DNA from: Methylobacterium terricola
GTDB taxonomy: Bacteria > Pseudomonadota > Alphaproteobacteria > Rhizobiales > Beijerinckiaceae
Direction of reading: 5' to 3'
Assembly: GCF_006151805.1 (NCBI RefSeq)
Contig: NZ_VDDA01000039.1
Span: 1 to 36,896, forward strand
DNA length: 36,896 nt
A program made the translations under genes and the position numbers. Each line of letters begins with the position of its first letter. Within the stretch, counting starts at the first letter, position 1. Below, piece by piece: positions 9,882-18,174 of this stretch. The notes beneath the pieces were generated by a model. The model was not told the DNA's origin, did no database searches, and was given only the letters and a program-made list of their open reading frames with translations.

Positions 9882-10822
9882 CGGGCCTCCCGGGTGCGGG
9901 GGTCGAGGAACGCGTAGAGCACGTCGACGACCAGGTTGATCAGGATGAAGCCGGCCGACAGGACGATGATGGTGCCCTGGGCCATCGGCGCGTCGCTCGA
10001 CAGGATCGCCCCGACGGCGAGCCGGCCGATGCCCGGCCAGCTGAAGATCGTTTCGACCACCACCGCGCCGCCGAGCAGGAACCCGATCTGCAGCCCGATC
10101 AGGGTGACGACCGGGATCAGGGCGTTGCGCAGGGCGTGCCGGAGCACGACGGCGCGCTCGCTCAGCCCCTTCGCCCGGGCGGTGCGGACGTGGTCGGCCC
10201 CGAGCGCGTCGAGGACGGAGCTGCGCGTCATGCGGGCGACCGGCCCGACGAAGACGCCGCCCAGCGTCACCGCCGGCAGGATCACGCCCTGAATTCCCTC
10301 GAGCGTCCAGAGCGGCCCGGTGCGGCCGGTGAAGGGCAGGAGCTGCCAGTGGAAGCCGAAGAGCCAGACGAGGCCGAGCCCGAGCAGGAAGACCGGCACC
10401 GAGACGCCGGCCACCGAGGCCGCCAGGATCAACCGGTCGGGCCAGCGGCCGCGCCAGTAGGCGCCGACCGTGCCGAGCAGGATGCCGAGCGGCGCCGACC
10501 AGATCAGCGAGGCCAGCATCAGTTCGAGCGTCGGCCCGATCGTGTTCCCGAGTTCGTCGATCACCGGCATGTTGTTGATGATCGAGACGCCGAGGTCGCC
10601 GCGCAGCAGGCGGCCGAGATAGAGCGGGAACTGGATCCAGAGCGGCCGGTCGAGGCCGAGATCGCGCCGGATCGCCTCGATGACGTCCTGCGTCGCCGTC
10701 GGACCGGCCCGGACCACGGCCGGGTCGTTGGGCACGACCTGCATCAGGAGGAAGCCGACCAGCAGCACGCCGAGCAGGACCGGGACGGCGAGGAGCAGCC
10801 GCTGGAGAACCTGGCGGAGCAT
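9878..10822 (-). CDS. ABC importer permease, DppB/OppB type
   Basis: The product is 314 aa and opens with the B-type pattern LLQRLLLAVPVLLGVLLVGF and VVPNDPAVVRAG, then DLGLDRPLWIQFPLYLGRLL and DLGVSI, followed by five more membrane spans, the coupling region ARAKGLSERAVVLRHALRNA, and the ending DVLYAFLDPRTR. This is the first gene of the seven-gene operon. A near-consensus sigma-54 promoter lies about 140 bases upstream, leaving a leader of roughly 130 nt. Confidence 0.93.
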   Translation of the reverse strand: MLRQVLQRLLLAVPVLLGVLLVGFLLMQVVPNDPAVVRAGPTATQDVIEAIRRDLGLDRPLWIQFPLYLGRLLRGDLGVSIINNMPVIDELGNTIGPTLELMLASLIWSAPLGILLGTVGAYWRGRWPDRLILAASVAGVSVPVFLLGLGLVWLFGFHWQLLPFTGRTGPLWTLEGIQGVILPAVTLGGVFVGPVARMTRSSVLDALGADHVRTARAKGLSERAVVLRHALRNALIPVVTLIGLQIGFLLGGAVVVETIFSWPGIGRLAVGAILSSDAPMAQGTIIVLSAGFILINLVVDVLYAFLDPRTREAR

Positions 10823-10963
10823 CGGCGCCTAGAGCCGCGCCGCCGAGAGCCGCCGGCCGCCCTGGGGCAACCCGGTCGCGGTCCTGGACCGGCCCGGTTT
10901 CGCCTCGTGCCTGAGAGCTAACAAGTGGAGCCTCCCGCTGTCCATCGATCTCTGCAACGACCC

Positions 10964-10979
10964 TGCAAGGTGCGGGCCA
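10964..10979 (-). promoter_or_regulatory. Candidate sigma-54 promoter for importer-amidohydrolase operon
   Basis: On the minus strand the bases read TGGCCCGCACCTTGCA. The sigma-54 consensus is TGGCACG-N4-TTGCA; only the fifth base differs, and the GG and GC dinucleotides are in exact -24/-12 spacing. It is oriented toward the DppB-type gene. Two dyad sequences lie upstream of it. No sigma-54 activator gene is in the window. Confidence 0.55.
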
Positions 10980-10986
10980 GATGAGA

Positions 10987-11028
10987 AACGATCATCCGGG
11001 CCTCGCGGCGTTCGTCGCCTGGATCGTT
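10987..11028. promoter_or_regulatory. Inverted repeat upstream of the sigma-54 element
   Basis: AACGATC (10987-10993) and GATCGTT (11022-11028) are perfect inverted copies, centres 35 bp apart, immediately upstream of the -24 element. They could bind a dimeric regulator. The repeat is short, so chance cannot be excluded. Confidence 0.3.
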
Positions 11029-11072
11029 CCATCCGCTTGGCCACCCGATACGGTGAAGGAACCATCATGATT

Positions 11073-11084
11073 TGACGCGCGTCA
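11073..11084. promoter_or_regulatory. Perfect 12-bp palindrome, possible activator site
   Basis: TGACGCGCGTCA is a perfect palindrome centred about 125 bases upstream of the transcription start predicted from the sigma-54 element, the usual place of enhancer-binding-protein sites. It also lies 22 bases past the stop of the hydantoinase gene, so it might instead belong to that gene's 3' end. Confidence 0.35.
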
Positions 11085-11105
11085 GTGGCTGATCGACGGC
11101 GCTCG

Positions 11106-12653
11106 TCAGACCGCGACCGCCCCGCGCTCCCGCACGTCGCCGACGACGCGGGCGCGGACGCGGCGGGCGCCGCCGGGCAGGTAGGCGATCGGGATGTCCT
11201 CGACCTCGATGACCTTCAGGCTGGCGGGCTCGGCCCCGGCCTCGACCGCGCGGCGCTCGGCCATCGCCTGCGCCTCGGCGAGCGCCGCGTCGCGGGAGAG
11301 ATCGGCGAAGATCTGGTCGACCTCGCCGGAGATCTGCGCCATCGCGGCGCCGAGCGCGTTCGCCACGCCGGCATGGGCGACGCGCACGACCTCGCTCACG
11401 CCCTCGAGCCGGTCCGGGATCAGGAAGGCGCCGCCGCCGACCGCGACGAGCTCGGTCGCGGTCCCGGAGGTCTTCATCCGGTCGACCCCCTCCTCGACCG
11501 TCCCGGCGATCCGCGCCAGCATGGCGGCGACGAAGGCCGGATCGAGGTGCCGGACGCGGTCGCGGTCGCCGATCTCGACCCGGCCCGCCGCCACCGCGAT
11601 GTCGGTCGCCGTCAGCGTGTCGCCGCCGAAGACCAGGGCCTTCTCGGTGATGCGGTAGCCGACCGAGCGCGGCCCGATCGCGCCGGTCGCGGGATCGATG
11701 ATCGTGCCGCCGCCGAGCGCCATCGGCAGCAGGTCGGGCATGCGGAACAGCGTCCGCACCCCGCCGATCGACACGACGTTGTTGGCCTCGCGCGGGAAAC
11801 CGTGGACGAGGGAGCCGACATCGCTCGTCGTGCCGCCGACATCGACCACCATCGCGCCGTCGCGCCCCGACAGGAAGGCGGCGCCGCGCATCGAGTTGGT
11901 GGGGCCCGAGGCGAAGGAATGGACAGGATTGGCCGCCGCCAGAGCGGCCAGCACGACGGTGCCGTCGTTCTGGGTCAGGAAGAACGGCGCGGCGATGCCG
12001 GAGGCGGCGAGCGCCTCCTCGAAGGCGGCCACCGTCCGAAGTCCCAGGGATTGCAGCGCGGCGTTGAGCAGCGTGACGTTCTCGCGCTCCAGGAGCCCGA
12101 TGCGGCCGAGGGTGTGCGAGAGCGTGATCCGCGCCCCCGGGATCACGGCGCGGACGAGATCCGCCGCCTCCTCCTCGCAGGCCGCGGTCAGCGGCGAGAA
12201 CAGGGCGGTGATGCCGACCGAGGTGATGCCGGCGTCGCGGATGCGTGAGGCCGCGTCCCGGATCGCCGCGCGGTCGAGGGGGACGAGTTCGCGCCCGTCA
12301 TATTCGTGCCCGCCCGCCACCATGACCGACAGCGGATCGACCGCCGCGCGCAGGTCGTCCGGCCAGTCGACGGTCGGCGGCAGCGAGCGGGCCGCCGGGA
12401 GCGCGATGCGGATCGCCGCGACGCGCTCCAGCCGGGCGCGCTCCACCACCGCGTTGGTGAAATGCGTCGTGCCGATCATCACGGCGTCGATGCCCTCGAG
12501 CGGTGCCGCGGCCCCGAGGTCGCGGATGGCCTGGCGCACGCCCGCCATCACGTCGGCGGTGGTGGGCGTCTTGACGGAGCCGAGGACCCGCGTGCCGTCG
12601 ATCAGCACGGCATCCGTGTTGGTGCCGCCGACGTCGATGCCGATGCGCTTCAT
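11106..12653 (-). CDS. Hydantoinase/oxoprolinase A family protein
   Basis: The product is 515 aa. It starts IGIDVGGTNTDAVLIDG, the phosphate-1 motif of the acetate/sugar kinase/Hsp70 ATPase fold. It also has GTTHFTNAVVERARLERV (family signature), FASGPTNSMRGA, the second ATP motif VVDVGGTTSDVG, and VGGGAFLIPDRL. The family couples ATP cleavage to ring opening of cyclic amides such as 5-oxoproline and hydantoins. At ~515 aa it is the short form found beside DUF917 proteins rather than the ~700 aa oxoprolinase A, and no HyuB partner is present. ATG at 12653 overlaps the DUF917 stop (ATGA), so the two are coupled. Confidence 0.92.
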   Translation of the reverse strand: MKRIGIDVGGTNTDAVLIDGTRVLGSVKTPTTADVMAGVRQAIRDLGAAAPLEGIDAVMIGTTHFTNAVVERARLERVAAIRIALPAARSLPPTVDWPDDLRAAVDPLSVMVAGGHEYDGRELVPLDRAAIRDAASRIRDAGITSVGITALFSPLTAACEEEAADLVRAVIPGARITLSHTLGRIGLLERENVTLLNAALQSLGLRTVAAFEEALAASGIAAPFFLTQNDGTVVLAALAAANPVHSFASGPTNSMRGAAFLSGRDGAMVVDVGGTTSDVGSLVHGFPREANNVVSIGGVRTLFRMPDLLPMALGGGTIIDPATGAIGPRSVGYRITEKALVFGGDTLTATDIAVAAGRVEIGDRDRVRHLDPAFVAAMLARIAGTVEEGVDRMKTSGTATELVAVGGGAFLIPDRLEGVSEVVRVAHAGVANALGAAMAQISGEVDQIFADLSRDAALAEAQAMAERRAVEAGAEPASLKVIEVEDIPIAYLPGGARRVRARVVGDVRERGAVAV

Positions 12654-13759
12654 GAGGAGAAGACCGAGGTGAAGTCGAGGTCGTAGCCGAAGGCCCGCGG
12701 GCCGACATGGGCGAGGCCCTTCGGCGACAGGAGGATGTCTGGCGCCGGCAGCGCCACCACCGTCACCCGCTGGCCGTAGCGGGCGGTCTCGGTGCCGATC
12801 GCCTCGCCCGAGACCGTGTCGAGGACGCAGATCAGGTCCGGCGTCATCACCACCGGCGCGCCGTCGCGGAAGCCCACCGCCCACTCGTTCTGGAAGGCCA
12901 GCTCCATCCGGCTGCCGGCATCGTCGCCGAGCCCGTCGATGCGGGCCGACCCGCGCAGGAAGCCGCCGGTCGCGGTGCGGTCGATGTCGCCGATCTTGCC
13001 GCGAAACAGCACCTTGCCGCCCTCATGCGCCACCACCGCCGCCACCGGGTCGGCATGGGCGGCCCGCGCCTCCAGCACCGCGCGGCCGAGGCCGGTGGCC
13101 TTGGTGACGGTGTCGAGGATCCCCCATTCCTTGACCTCGCGCCCGGTGCGCGGCGCCTTGCAGGTGGCGGCGGTCGAGCCGACCTCGGTGCAGGCCCTGC
13201 GGGAGATCCGCTCCATCCAGGTCCAGGACGCGGCGCGGGCCACCACCACCTCGTTGTCGCGGCAATCGACCAGGGTCAGCGGGTACATCTTGAGGTCGCC
13301 GATGGCGAAGCTCGTCATCTGCGCCTCCGGATAGGCGCGCCCCATCGCGTCCGCATCGACCACCGGGATGTCGAGATGGGCCGCCGCCAGGAACGGCGAG
13401 AGGGCGTTGCCGCCGCCGATCTCGACGCTCATCACGGCGCGGAAGCGCCGGCCGGTGACCTCCTCCATCAGCCGGACGGCGCGGGCGAGATGCGCCGGAT
13501 CGACGAGCCGCTCCTGGCCGACCAGCGGCGCGCCCATCTTCGACACCACCGCGACGGGGTCGTCGTCGTCGAGCGCCCGCGGGTCGATCAGCCGGCAGCG
13601 CTTGCCCTCGGCATAGAGGGTCTTGAGGTTGAGCTCCGCCAGGTACGGGCTGCCGCCGCCGCCGGTGCCGAGGATCCAGGCGCCGATGCCGAGGGGCGCG
13701 ATCTCCTCGGGCGCGAAGTCGCGGATCTCGGATGGGCCGCTCGTGAATTGGCCGATCAT
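12650..13759 (-). CDS. DUF917 / S-methyl-thiohydantoin-desulfurase-like protein
   Basis: The product is 369 aa, matching the family's usual length. Conserved features seen: LGIGAWILGTGGGGSPY near residue 25-40, MGAPLVGQER, VMSVEIGGGNALSPF, IPVVDADAMGRAYPEAQM, the middle GSARIDGLG segment, and MTPDLICVLDTVSGEAIGTE near the C-terminus. The family was long a domain of unknown function and is now named after S-methyl thiohydantoin desulfurase; it is commonly found beside short hydantoinase-A proteins, as here. The biochemical role in this organism is inferred only from that pairing. The ATG at 13759 is preceded by GAGGAGGGG, a good ribosome site. The gene is read divergently from the AroM-LuxR fusion. 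Confidence 0.88.
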   Translation of the reverse strand: MIGQFTSGPSEIRDFAPEEIAPLGIGAWILGTGGGGSPYLAELNLKTLYAEGKRCRLIDPRALDDDDPVAVVSKMGAPLVGQERLVDPAHLARAVRLMEEVTGRRFRAVMSVEIGGGNALSPFLAAAHLDIPVVDADAMGRAYPEAQMTSFAIGDLKMYPLTLVDCRDNEVVVARAASWTWMERISRRACTEVGSTAATCKAPRTGREVKEWGILDTVTKATGLGRAVLEARAAHADPVAAVVAHEGGKVLFRGKIGDIDRTATGGFLRGSARIDGLGDDAGSRMELAFQNEWAVGFRDGAPVVMTPDLICVLDTVSGEAIGTETARYGQRVTVVALPAPDILLSPKGLAHVGPRAFGYDLDFTSVFSS

Positions 13760-13851
13760 GGCCCCTCCTCACTGGATGGCCGCGAGGGTAAGGTCGGCGG
13801 CGGGCCCCGCCTATCAGGAGAGGCCCCTACCCGGGATCAGGCGGGAGCGGG
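13760..13851. promoter_or_regulatory. Divergent control region with inverted repeat
   Basis: These 92 bases separate the DUF917-hydantoinase operon from the AroM-LuxR gene. They hold a perfect 7-bp inverted repeat, CCCGCCT (13806-13812) and AGGCGGG (13839-13845), each preceded or followed by ATCAGG-like sequence, and a central CCCCTA. The layout is that of an operator for a locally acting regulator. No clear sigma-70 or sigma-54 hexamers stand out. Confidence 0.4.
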
Positions 13852-14784
13852 GTGTTCGTGGCGGGTCGCCTCAAGCGTGTCGTGTTCATCGAGGCCGGCC
13901 AGAGCCCGCGCGACGACATCGTCCCGGAGATCCTGCTCCAGCTGAACGGCCCGGTCGAGCCGGTCGAGCGCGGCGCCCTCGACGGGCTGTCGGCGGCCGA
14001 GATCGCCGCCCTGGAGCCCGATGCCGGCGAGGCCTCGCTGGTCACCCGGCTGCGCAGCGGCGCCGACGTGGTCGTGTCGAAGGCCGCCGTCGGCGAGCGC
14101 ATGGCGGGCATCCTGGCCTCGTTGCGCCCGCGCGAGTTCGACCTCGTGGTGATCCTCTCGACCGGGCTCTTGCGCGACTTCGACAGCCCGACCCCGATGG
14201 TGAACGCCCAGCGGGCGATCGAATCCGGCATCCGGGCGCTGGCGGCGGAGGAGCAGCGCCTCGGCATCGTCCAGCCGATCGCCCGCCAGATCGAGGAGGT
14301 CCGGCTGCCGACGCTCGCCGGTTACCCGGTCACCATCACCCACGCGATGCCGGGCGACCGCGACGCGCTCGCCCGCGCCATCGTCGATCTCGGCGGCTGC
14401 GAGGTGATCGTGTTGAACTCCGTCGCCTTCGACGAGCGCGACCGCGCGATCGTGGCGCGAGCGACCGGCCGCCCGGTGGTACTCGCCCGCCGCATCGTCG
14501 CGGGCGCGATCCGCCTCCTCCTCGATCAGGGCGGCGAGCCGGCGGGCGACGCGCGGGCGGGACCGGCCGATTACGGCGAGCGCCTGTCCCGGCTGACGCC
14601 CCGCGAGCGGCAGGTGCTCTCCCTGATGGCCGAAGGCCTGACCTCGAAGGCGATCGGCCGCCAGCTCGCGATCAGCCCGAAGACCGTGGAGATCCATCGC
14701 TCCAAGGTGATGGGCAAGATGGAGGTGGGGTCGCTGGGGGCGCTGATCCGGCTGGTGATGGCGTCGGAGGCGCCGGATGCCTGA
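13852..14784 (+). CDS. AroM-family domain fused to LuxR-type HTH: probable ligand-responsive regulator
   Basis: The product is 310 aa. Residues ~8-228 are an AroM-family domain: GQSPRDDIVPEI (16-27), PDAGEASLVTRL, LVVILSTG (98-105), and RRIVAGAIRLLL. Residues 248-303 are a LuxR/GerE helix-turn-helix (LTPRERQVLSLMAEG, then AIGRQLAISPKTVEIHRSKV). The two parts are joined by a short Gly/Ala/Asp linker in a single uninterrupted frame. AroM belongs with the Asp/Glu/hydantoin-racemase-like folds. The stand-alone AroM at 18799 has Cys at two corresponding sites; here both are Ser (103 and 190), so the domain may bind but not turn over its ligand. There is no receiver domain. The start may be GTG 13852 or GTG 13858. 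Its divergent position makes the DUF917-hydantoinase operon the natural target (inference). Confidence 0.85.
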   Translation: MFVAGRLKRVVFIEAGQSPRDDIVPEILLQLNGPVEPVERGALDGLSAAEIAALEPDAGEASLVTRLRSGADVVVSKAAVGERMAGILASLRPREFDLVVILSTGLLRDFDSPTPMVNAQRAIESGIRALAAEEQRLGIVQPIARQIEEVRLPTLAGYPVTITHAMPGDRDALARAIVDLGGCEVIVLNSVAFDERDRAIVARATGRPVVLARRIVAGAIRLLLDQGGEPAGDARAGPADYGERLSRLTPRERQVLSLMAEGLTSKAIGRQLAISPKTVEIHRSKVMGKMEVGSLGALIRLVMASEAPDA

Positions 14785-14792
14785 GCCGATGT

Positions 14793-14815
14793 CGCAAAGG
14801 GGTGCCGGTTTTGCG
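14793..14815 (+). terminator. Weak hairpin after AroM-LuxR gene
   Basis: CGCAAA (14793-14798) pairs with TTTGCG (14810-14815), 8 bases past the stop codon. The stem is short and there is no U-tract. Confidence 0.3.
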
Positions 14816-14906
14816 GCGAGAATCTGCGGCGGGACAACAGCCTCAGCGGACGACGCGTTGGCCTGCCGACGCGAGTCTGCGTGGAGTGACGGTGATCGAG
14901 TCGGCT

Positions 14907-14942
14907 GCCGAAGGCTGCGTTCGACGCCATCGGGCCTTCGGC
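14907..14942. repeat. Nested palindromic hairpin
   Basis: GCCGAAGGC (14907-14915) and GCCTTCGGC (14934-14942) form a perfect 9-bp stem. Inside it, GCGT/ACGC (14917-14920/14924-14927) with a TCG loop forms a second hairpin. It could be a terminator for the upstream gene or a copy of a palindromic intergenic repeat. Confidence 0.5.
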
Positions 14943-15265
14943 GGCTGATGCTACGCTGGATAGCGATGTTCTATCCATGCTCGCGCATCTGTCCGGGCAT
15001 CTCGGATCGCCGCTCGACCTGCAGCACCTGCGTCGATCCGGGGTGAATGTCCGCATCATCCAACAATGGCCTGCATGCCGAACCTCGCCGTATGTGCCGT
15101 AAGGGCATTCGACTTCAAAATGGTATAATATTTTTGTTTTTGGCCATAAACTTGCATATAAATATTCCAAATAACTCGATTATTATACAGACGGCAGGCA
15201 TCCATTGACTGCATATCGTTCATGCTTGGCCTTTGCATGATTGTTAATATTATATTTAAAAAATT

Positions 15266-15288
15266 TTGACATTTTTATATTGTTATAG
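15266..15288 (+). promoter_or_regulatory. Possible promoter for the chemotaxis gene
   Basis: TTGACA (15266-15271) is a perfect -35 hexamer in a very AT-rich stretch; TGTTATAG (15281-15288) resembles an extended -10. Their spacing is only 11 bases, too short for sigma-70, so one of the two, or neither, is used. Confidence 0.25.
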
Positions 15289-15311
15289 CAAAAACTTGGG
15301 GGCTGCAGAAA

Positions 15312-17036
15312 ATGTCGGCAGTTGCAAAACCGTCCGAATATTTAAATAAATCACGAAGCATTCTCCTGAGTCTAAGATATTTAATAATTGGACCGATAAT
15401 AATACTTTTTACTGCCTTTATGGTCACGGGAATATTCGCGATTGCCAGAATCAAGATGATGAGCGAGTCCGCCAAGCAGGCATCGCTTGAGACCACAGCG
15501 GTCTCCATTCTTGGCAAGATGAACGAGATGAGCCAAGAGCTGCGCGCGCTTGCGTCATTGGCTCACAATGCTCGCGATAGCCAAGAACGGTATAGCTACT
15601 TGGTTGAGATTCGGAAGGCGCAACTGGCCTTCTCGGGAGCGTGGACCGCCTATGCGCCCACTGTCGCCGGCCCGGAAGAGCAGCGGCTCGCCCATAACCT
15701 GAGACGGGCGTGGCAGCAATTTCTCGCGATCGAAAGCGAAGGGGCTGCTCTCGATCGGGCAGGTGAGCGGGAACTCGCCGATGCGGTGTTTGCCGGCCCG
15801 TTCCGCAAAAGTTCGCTGACCTTCCGGACAGCCGTCAACGACATCCTCGCCTACAGGCAGACACGAGCGTTCGAGCGAACCGCGACGACGGACGAGATCG
15901 GACAGACGTCTCGCATGGCCGTCACGGTGGCGCTGATCATCGCCGCGCTGATCACGCTGGCGATCAGCTGGCTGATCATCCACCGCGTCGCCTCGCCCAT
16001 CGCCTCCATGACTCAGGTGATGAGGCGGCTTGCTGAAAATGAGTGCGATGTCGTGATTCCGAATCGGGGGCGCCGTGACGAGATCGGCGAGATGGCGGCC
16101 GCCGTTCAAGTCTTCAAGGACAACATCCTTCGCAATCTCGCGCTGGAGCAGGAGGCCGCTTTCGCGCGCGCGACGGCGGACGAGCAGCGCCAATCCTTGA
16201 TGCGCGACATGGCAGACAGCTTCGAGAGCGCCGTGGGCGGAATCATCGGCAGGGTCTCATCCTCAGCCCAGGAACTGCAACTGACGGCACGAACCATGAC
16301 GATGACGGCGAACCAGACCGCAGCCCAGTCGACGGGTGCCGCCTCCGCAGCCGAACAGGCTGCAACGAATGTCGGTGCCGTCGCCGCGGCGGCCGAGGAA
16401 CTCGGCACGAGCGTGTCCGAGATCGCCCGCCAGGTCGCCGGCTCGGCGCACCTTGCGCAGGATGCTGTCGCCCAAGCCAGCCAGACCGCCGGACTCGTCC
16501 GGGAATTGTCGGAGGCCGTCTCCAGGATCGGCGACGTCACGGGGCTGATCTCGACCATCGCCAGCCAGACGAACCTGCTCGCGCTCAACGCCACGATCGA
16601 GGCCGCGCGCGCCGGAGCGGCTGGCCGCGGCTTTGCCGTCGTCGCGGCAGAGGTGAAGGAACTGGCGAGTCAGACCGCCCGGGCGACGGACGAAATCACC
16701 GTTCACATCCAACGCGTCCAGACCTCGACCGGGCAGGCTGTCTCGGCCATCGGCGGGATCGCAAGCCGCATCCACGAGATCAACGACGTGGCGGCGGTGA
16801 TCGCCGCGGCGGTGCAGCAGCAGGGCGCGGCCACGCAGCACATCGTGCGCAACGTCGCCCATGCGGCCACCGGCACCGCTGAGGTGACCCTCAACGTCGC
16901 CAACGTCGTCGAAGCAGCCAAGGAAACGGGCGCAGCCGCTTCCCAGGTCCTGACGTCTGCCTCCGAACTCTCGCGTCAATCCGACAACCTGAGCAACGAG
17001 GTCGCCCAATTCCTCGGCACCGTTCGGGCCGCCTGA
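15312..17036 (+). CDS. Methyl-accepting chemotaxis protein
   Basis: The product is 574 aa. A first membrane span (YLIIGPIIILFTAFMVTG, ~23-45) is followed by a ~150-residue periplasmic helical region resembling a four-helix-bundle sensor. A second span follows (MAVTVALIIAALITLAIS, ~200-218), then a HAMP linker (RVASPIASMTQVMRRLAE...RRDEIGEMAAAVQVFKDN). The long helical signalling domain has the hairpin tip NLLALNATIEAARAG that contacts CheA/CheW. No C-terminal CheR pentapeptide is seen (ends GTVRAA). The first ~40 codons are much more AT-rich than the rest. A solute-binding protein gene follows 81 bases later, suggesting a binding-protein-assisted receptor. Ribosome site GGGGG lies upstream of ATG 15312. 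Confidence 0.93.
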   Translation: MSAVAKPSEYLNKSRSILLSLRYLIIGPIIILFTAFMVTGIFAIARIKMMSESAKQASLETTAVSILGKMNEMSQELRALASLAHNARDSQERYSYLVEIRKAQLAFSGAWTAYAPTVAGPEEQRLAHNLRRAWQQFLAIESEGAALDRAGERELADAVFAGPFRKSSLTFRTAVNDILAYRQTRAFERTATTDEIGQTSRMAVTVALIIAALITLAISWLIIHRVASPIASMTQVMRRLAENECDVVIPNRGRRDEIGEMAAAVQVFKDNILRNLALEQEAAFARATADEQRQSLMRDMADSFESAVGGIIGRVSSSAQELQLTARTMTMTANQTAAQSTGAASAAEQAATNVGAVAAAAEELGTSVSEIARQVAGSAHLAQDAVAQASQTAGLVRELSEAVSRIGDVTGLISTIASQTNLLALNATIEAARAGAAGRGFAVVAAEVKELASQTARATDEITVHIQRVQTSTGQAVSAIGGIASRIHEINDVAAVIAAAVQQQGAATQHIVRNVAHAATGTAEVTLNVANVVEAAKETGAAASQVLTSASELSRQSDNLSNEVAQFLGTVRAA

Positions 17037-17117
17037 AACGCCGGCCCAGGCGTCGCATGCGACCGTTCGAGTTCGTCATCGTCCAAGATTCTCGCCCATC
17101 AGACAGGCTATCATCTC

Positions 17118-18146
17118 ATGCCACGTCAACATCAGCCCTTGGTCCCGGCACGACCTGCGCTCCTTGGCAAAATCTCAGGCTATCTCAGCGCGCGATCGCG
17201 CGTGAACAGGACAGTCGTGACGGGGTGGCGTCTCCTCGTTCTGACTCTCGGCGCAAGCTCAGCCGTTCCTGTACAGCCAGCCCTGGCACAGTCGCTCGGC
17301 GTTGCCATGGTGTCGCCGGACGGCTTCTCCGAGTTACTGCGCGATAGCATGCGGGACTACGCGAACAGCCAGCCGGGCACCTCGATTCGATTCGAGTATG
17401 CCGAGAACGGTGCCGGAGCGAAGCAGATCGAGCAGGTCAAGGGCTTCATCGCCGCGAAGGTCGATGCCATCATCGTCCTTGCGGTCGATACATCGGCGAC
17501 GACGACGATCACGCGAATGGCGCAGGAGGCCGACGTGCCCCTCGTCTACGTCAACAATGGCCCGCATGAAGATTGGTTCGCCGGCCGGGTCGCGCTGGTT
17601 CTTCCGAACGATTTCGTCGCCGGGCGATTGCAGATGACGAAGATGGGGCAGATCCTGAACGGCCGGGGCCGGATCGCCATCATCGGCGGGCCTGCCGGTC
17701 ATTCGGCGTCGCAACTGCGCACGGCTGGCGTCAAGGAGGTGGCCGCCGACTTGCCCGGGATCAGCATCGTCGCTGAGGCTGCCGCCGATTGGGACCGCCG
17801 GAAGGCCGAGCAGGTTGTGTCAGGATGGCTGTCGCGGGGCGAGAAGATCGACGCAATTCTGGCAAACAACGACGAGATGGCGCTTGGCGCAGCCAACGCC
17901 CTCCAGGCGGCGAAGACTCCGCGAGAGCAGATCAAGATTGCCGGTGTGGATGCGACGCCCGATGGCCTGAAGGCCATGCTCCAGAAGCGCATTGTTTTGA
18001 CCATACAACAAGATGCAAAAGCCGAGGGGCAATCTGCCATTAGCAATGCCCTCAAACTTATCAATAAAGAACACGTCCAACAATACGACTGGGTGGATTT
18101 CGATCTTGTGACCGATAAAAATATCTCTAAATTCATCGAACAATAA
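17118..18146 (+). CDS. Periplasmic sugar-type binding protein (Peripla_BP_4), no cognate transporter
   Basis: The product is 342 aa from ATG 17118. A GTG at 17217 has a better ribosome site (AGGA) and would begin a compact signal peptide (VTGWRLLVLTLGASSA...ALA/QS), so the true start may be there, giving ~309 aa. The mature part has the ribose/galactose-binding pattern: LGVAMVSPDGFSELLRDSM, KGFIAAKVDAIIVLAVD, ADVPLVYVNNG, GRIAIIGGPAGHSASQLR, ILANNDEMALGAANAL and IKIAGVDATPDGLKAM. No permease or ATPase of the sugar family is adjacent; its neighbour is the chemotaxis receptor, so it may serve sensing rather than uptake (inference). The last ~40 codons are AT-rich. Confidence 0.88.
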   Translation: MPRQHQPLVPARPALLGKISGYLSARSRVNRTVVTGWRLLVLTLGASSAVPVQPALAQSLGVAMVSPDGFSELLRDSMRDYANSQPGTSIRFEYAENGAGAKQIEQVKGFIAAKVDAIIVLAVDTSATTTITRMAQEADVPLVYVNNGPHEDWFAGRVALVLPNDFVAGRLQMTKMGQILNGRGRIAIIGGPAGHSASQLRTAGVKEVAADLPGISIVAEAAADWDRRKAEQVVSGWLSRGEKIDAILANNDEMALGAANALQAAKTPREQIKIAGVDATPDGLKAMLQKRIVLTIQQDAKAEGQSAISNALKLINKEHVQQYDWVDFDLVTDKNISKFIEQ

Positions 18147-18174
18147 TGTAATATTGTCATAATTTCCAGTTAAC

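Larger units (their letters stand above)
14785..15311. other. Non-coding stretch with hairpins, changing from GC-rich to AT-rich
   Basis: There is no credible gene. The left half is GC-rich and holds two hairpins listed separately. From about 15110 the base composition shifts sharply to A/T and stays so into the first codons of the chemotaxis gene. A 60-codon minus-strand frame at 15056-15238 has no ribosome site or recognisable features. Confidence 0.7.

Noticed and set aside
15056..15238. A possible 60-residue protein in the AT-rich spacer
   Set aside because: There is no ribosome site or recognisable feature; AT-rich sequence and chance explain it.
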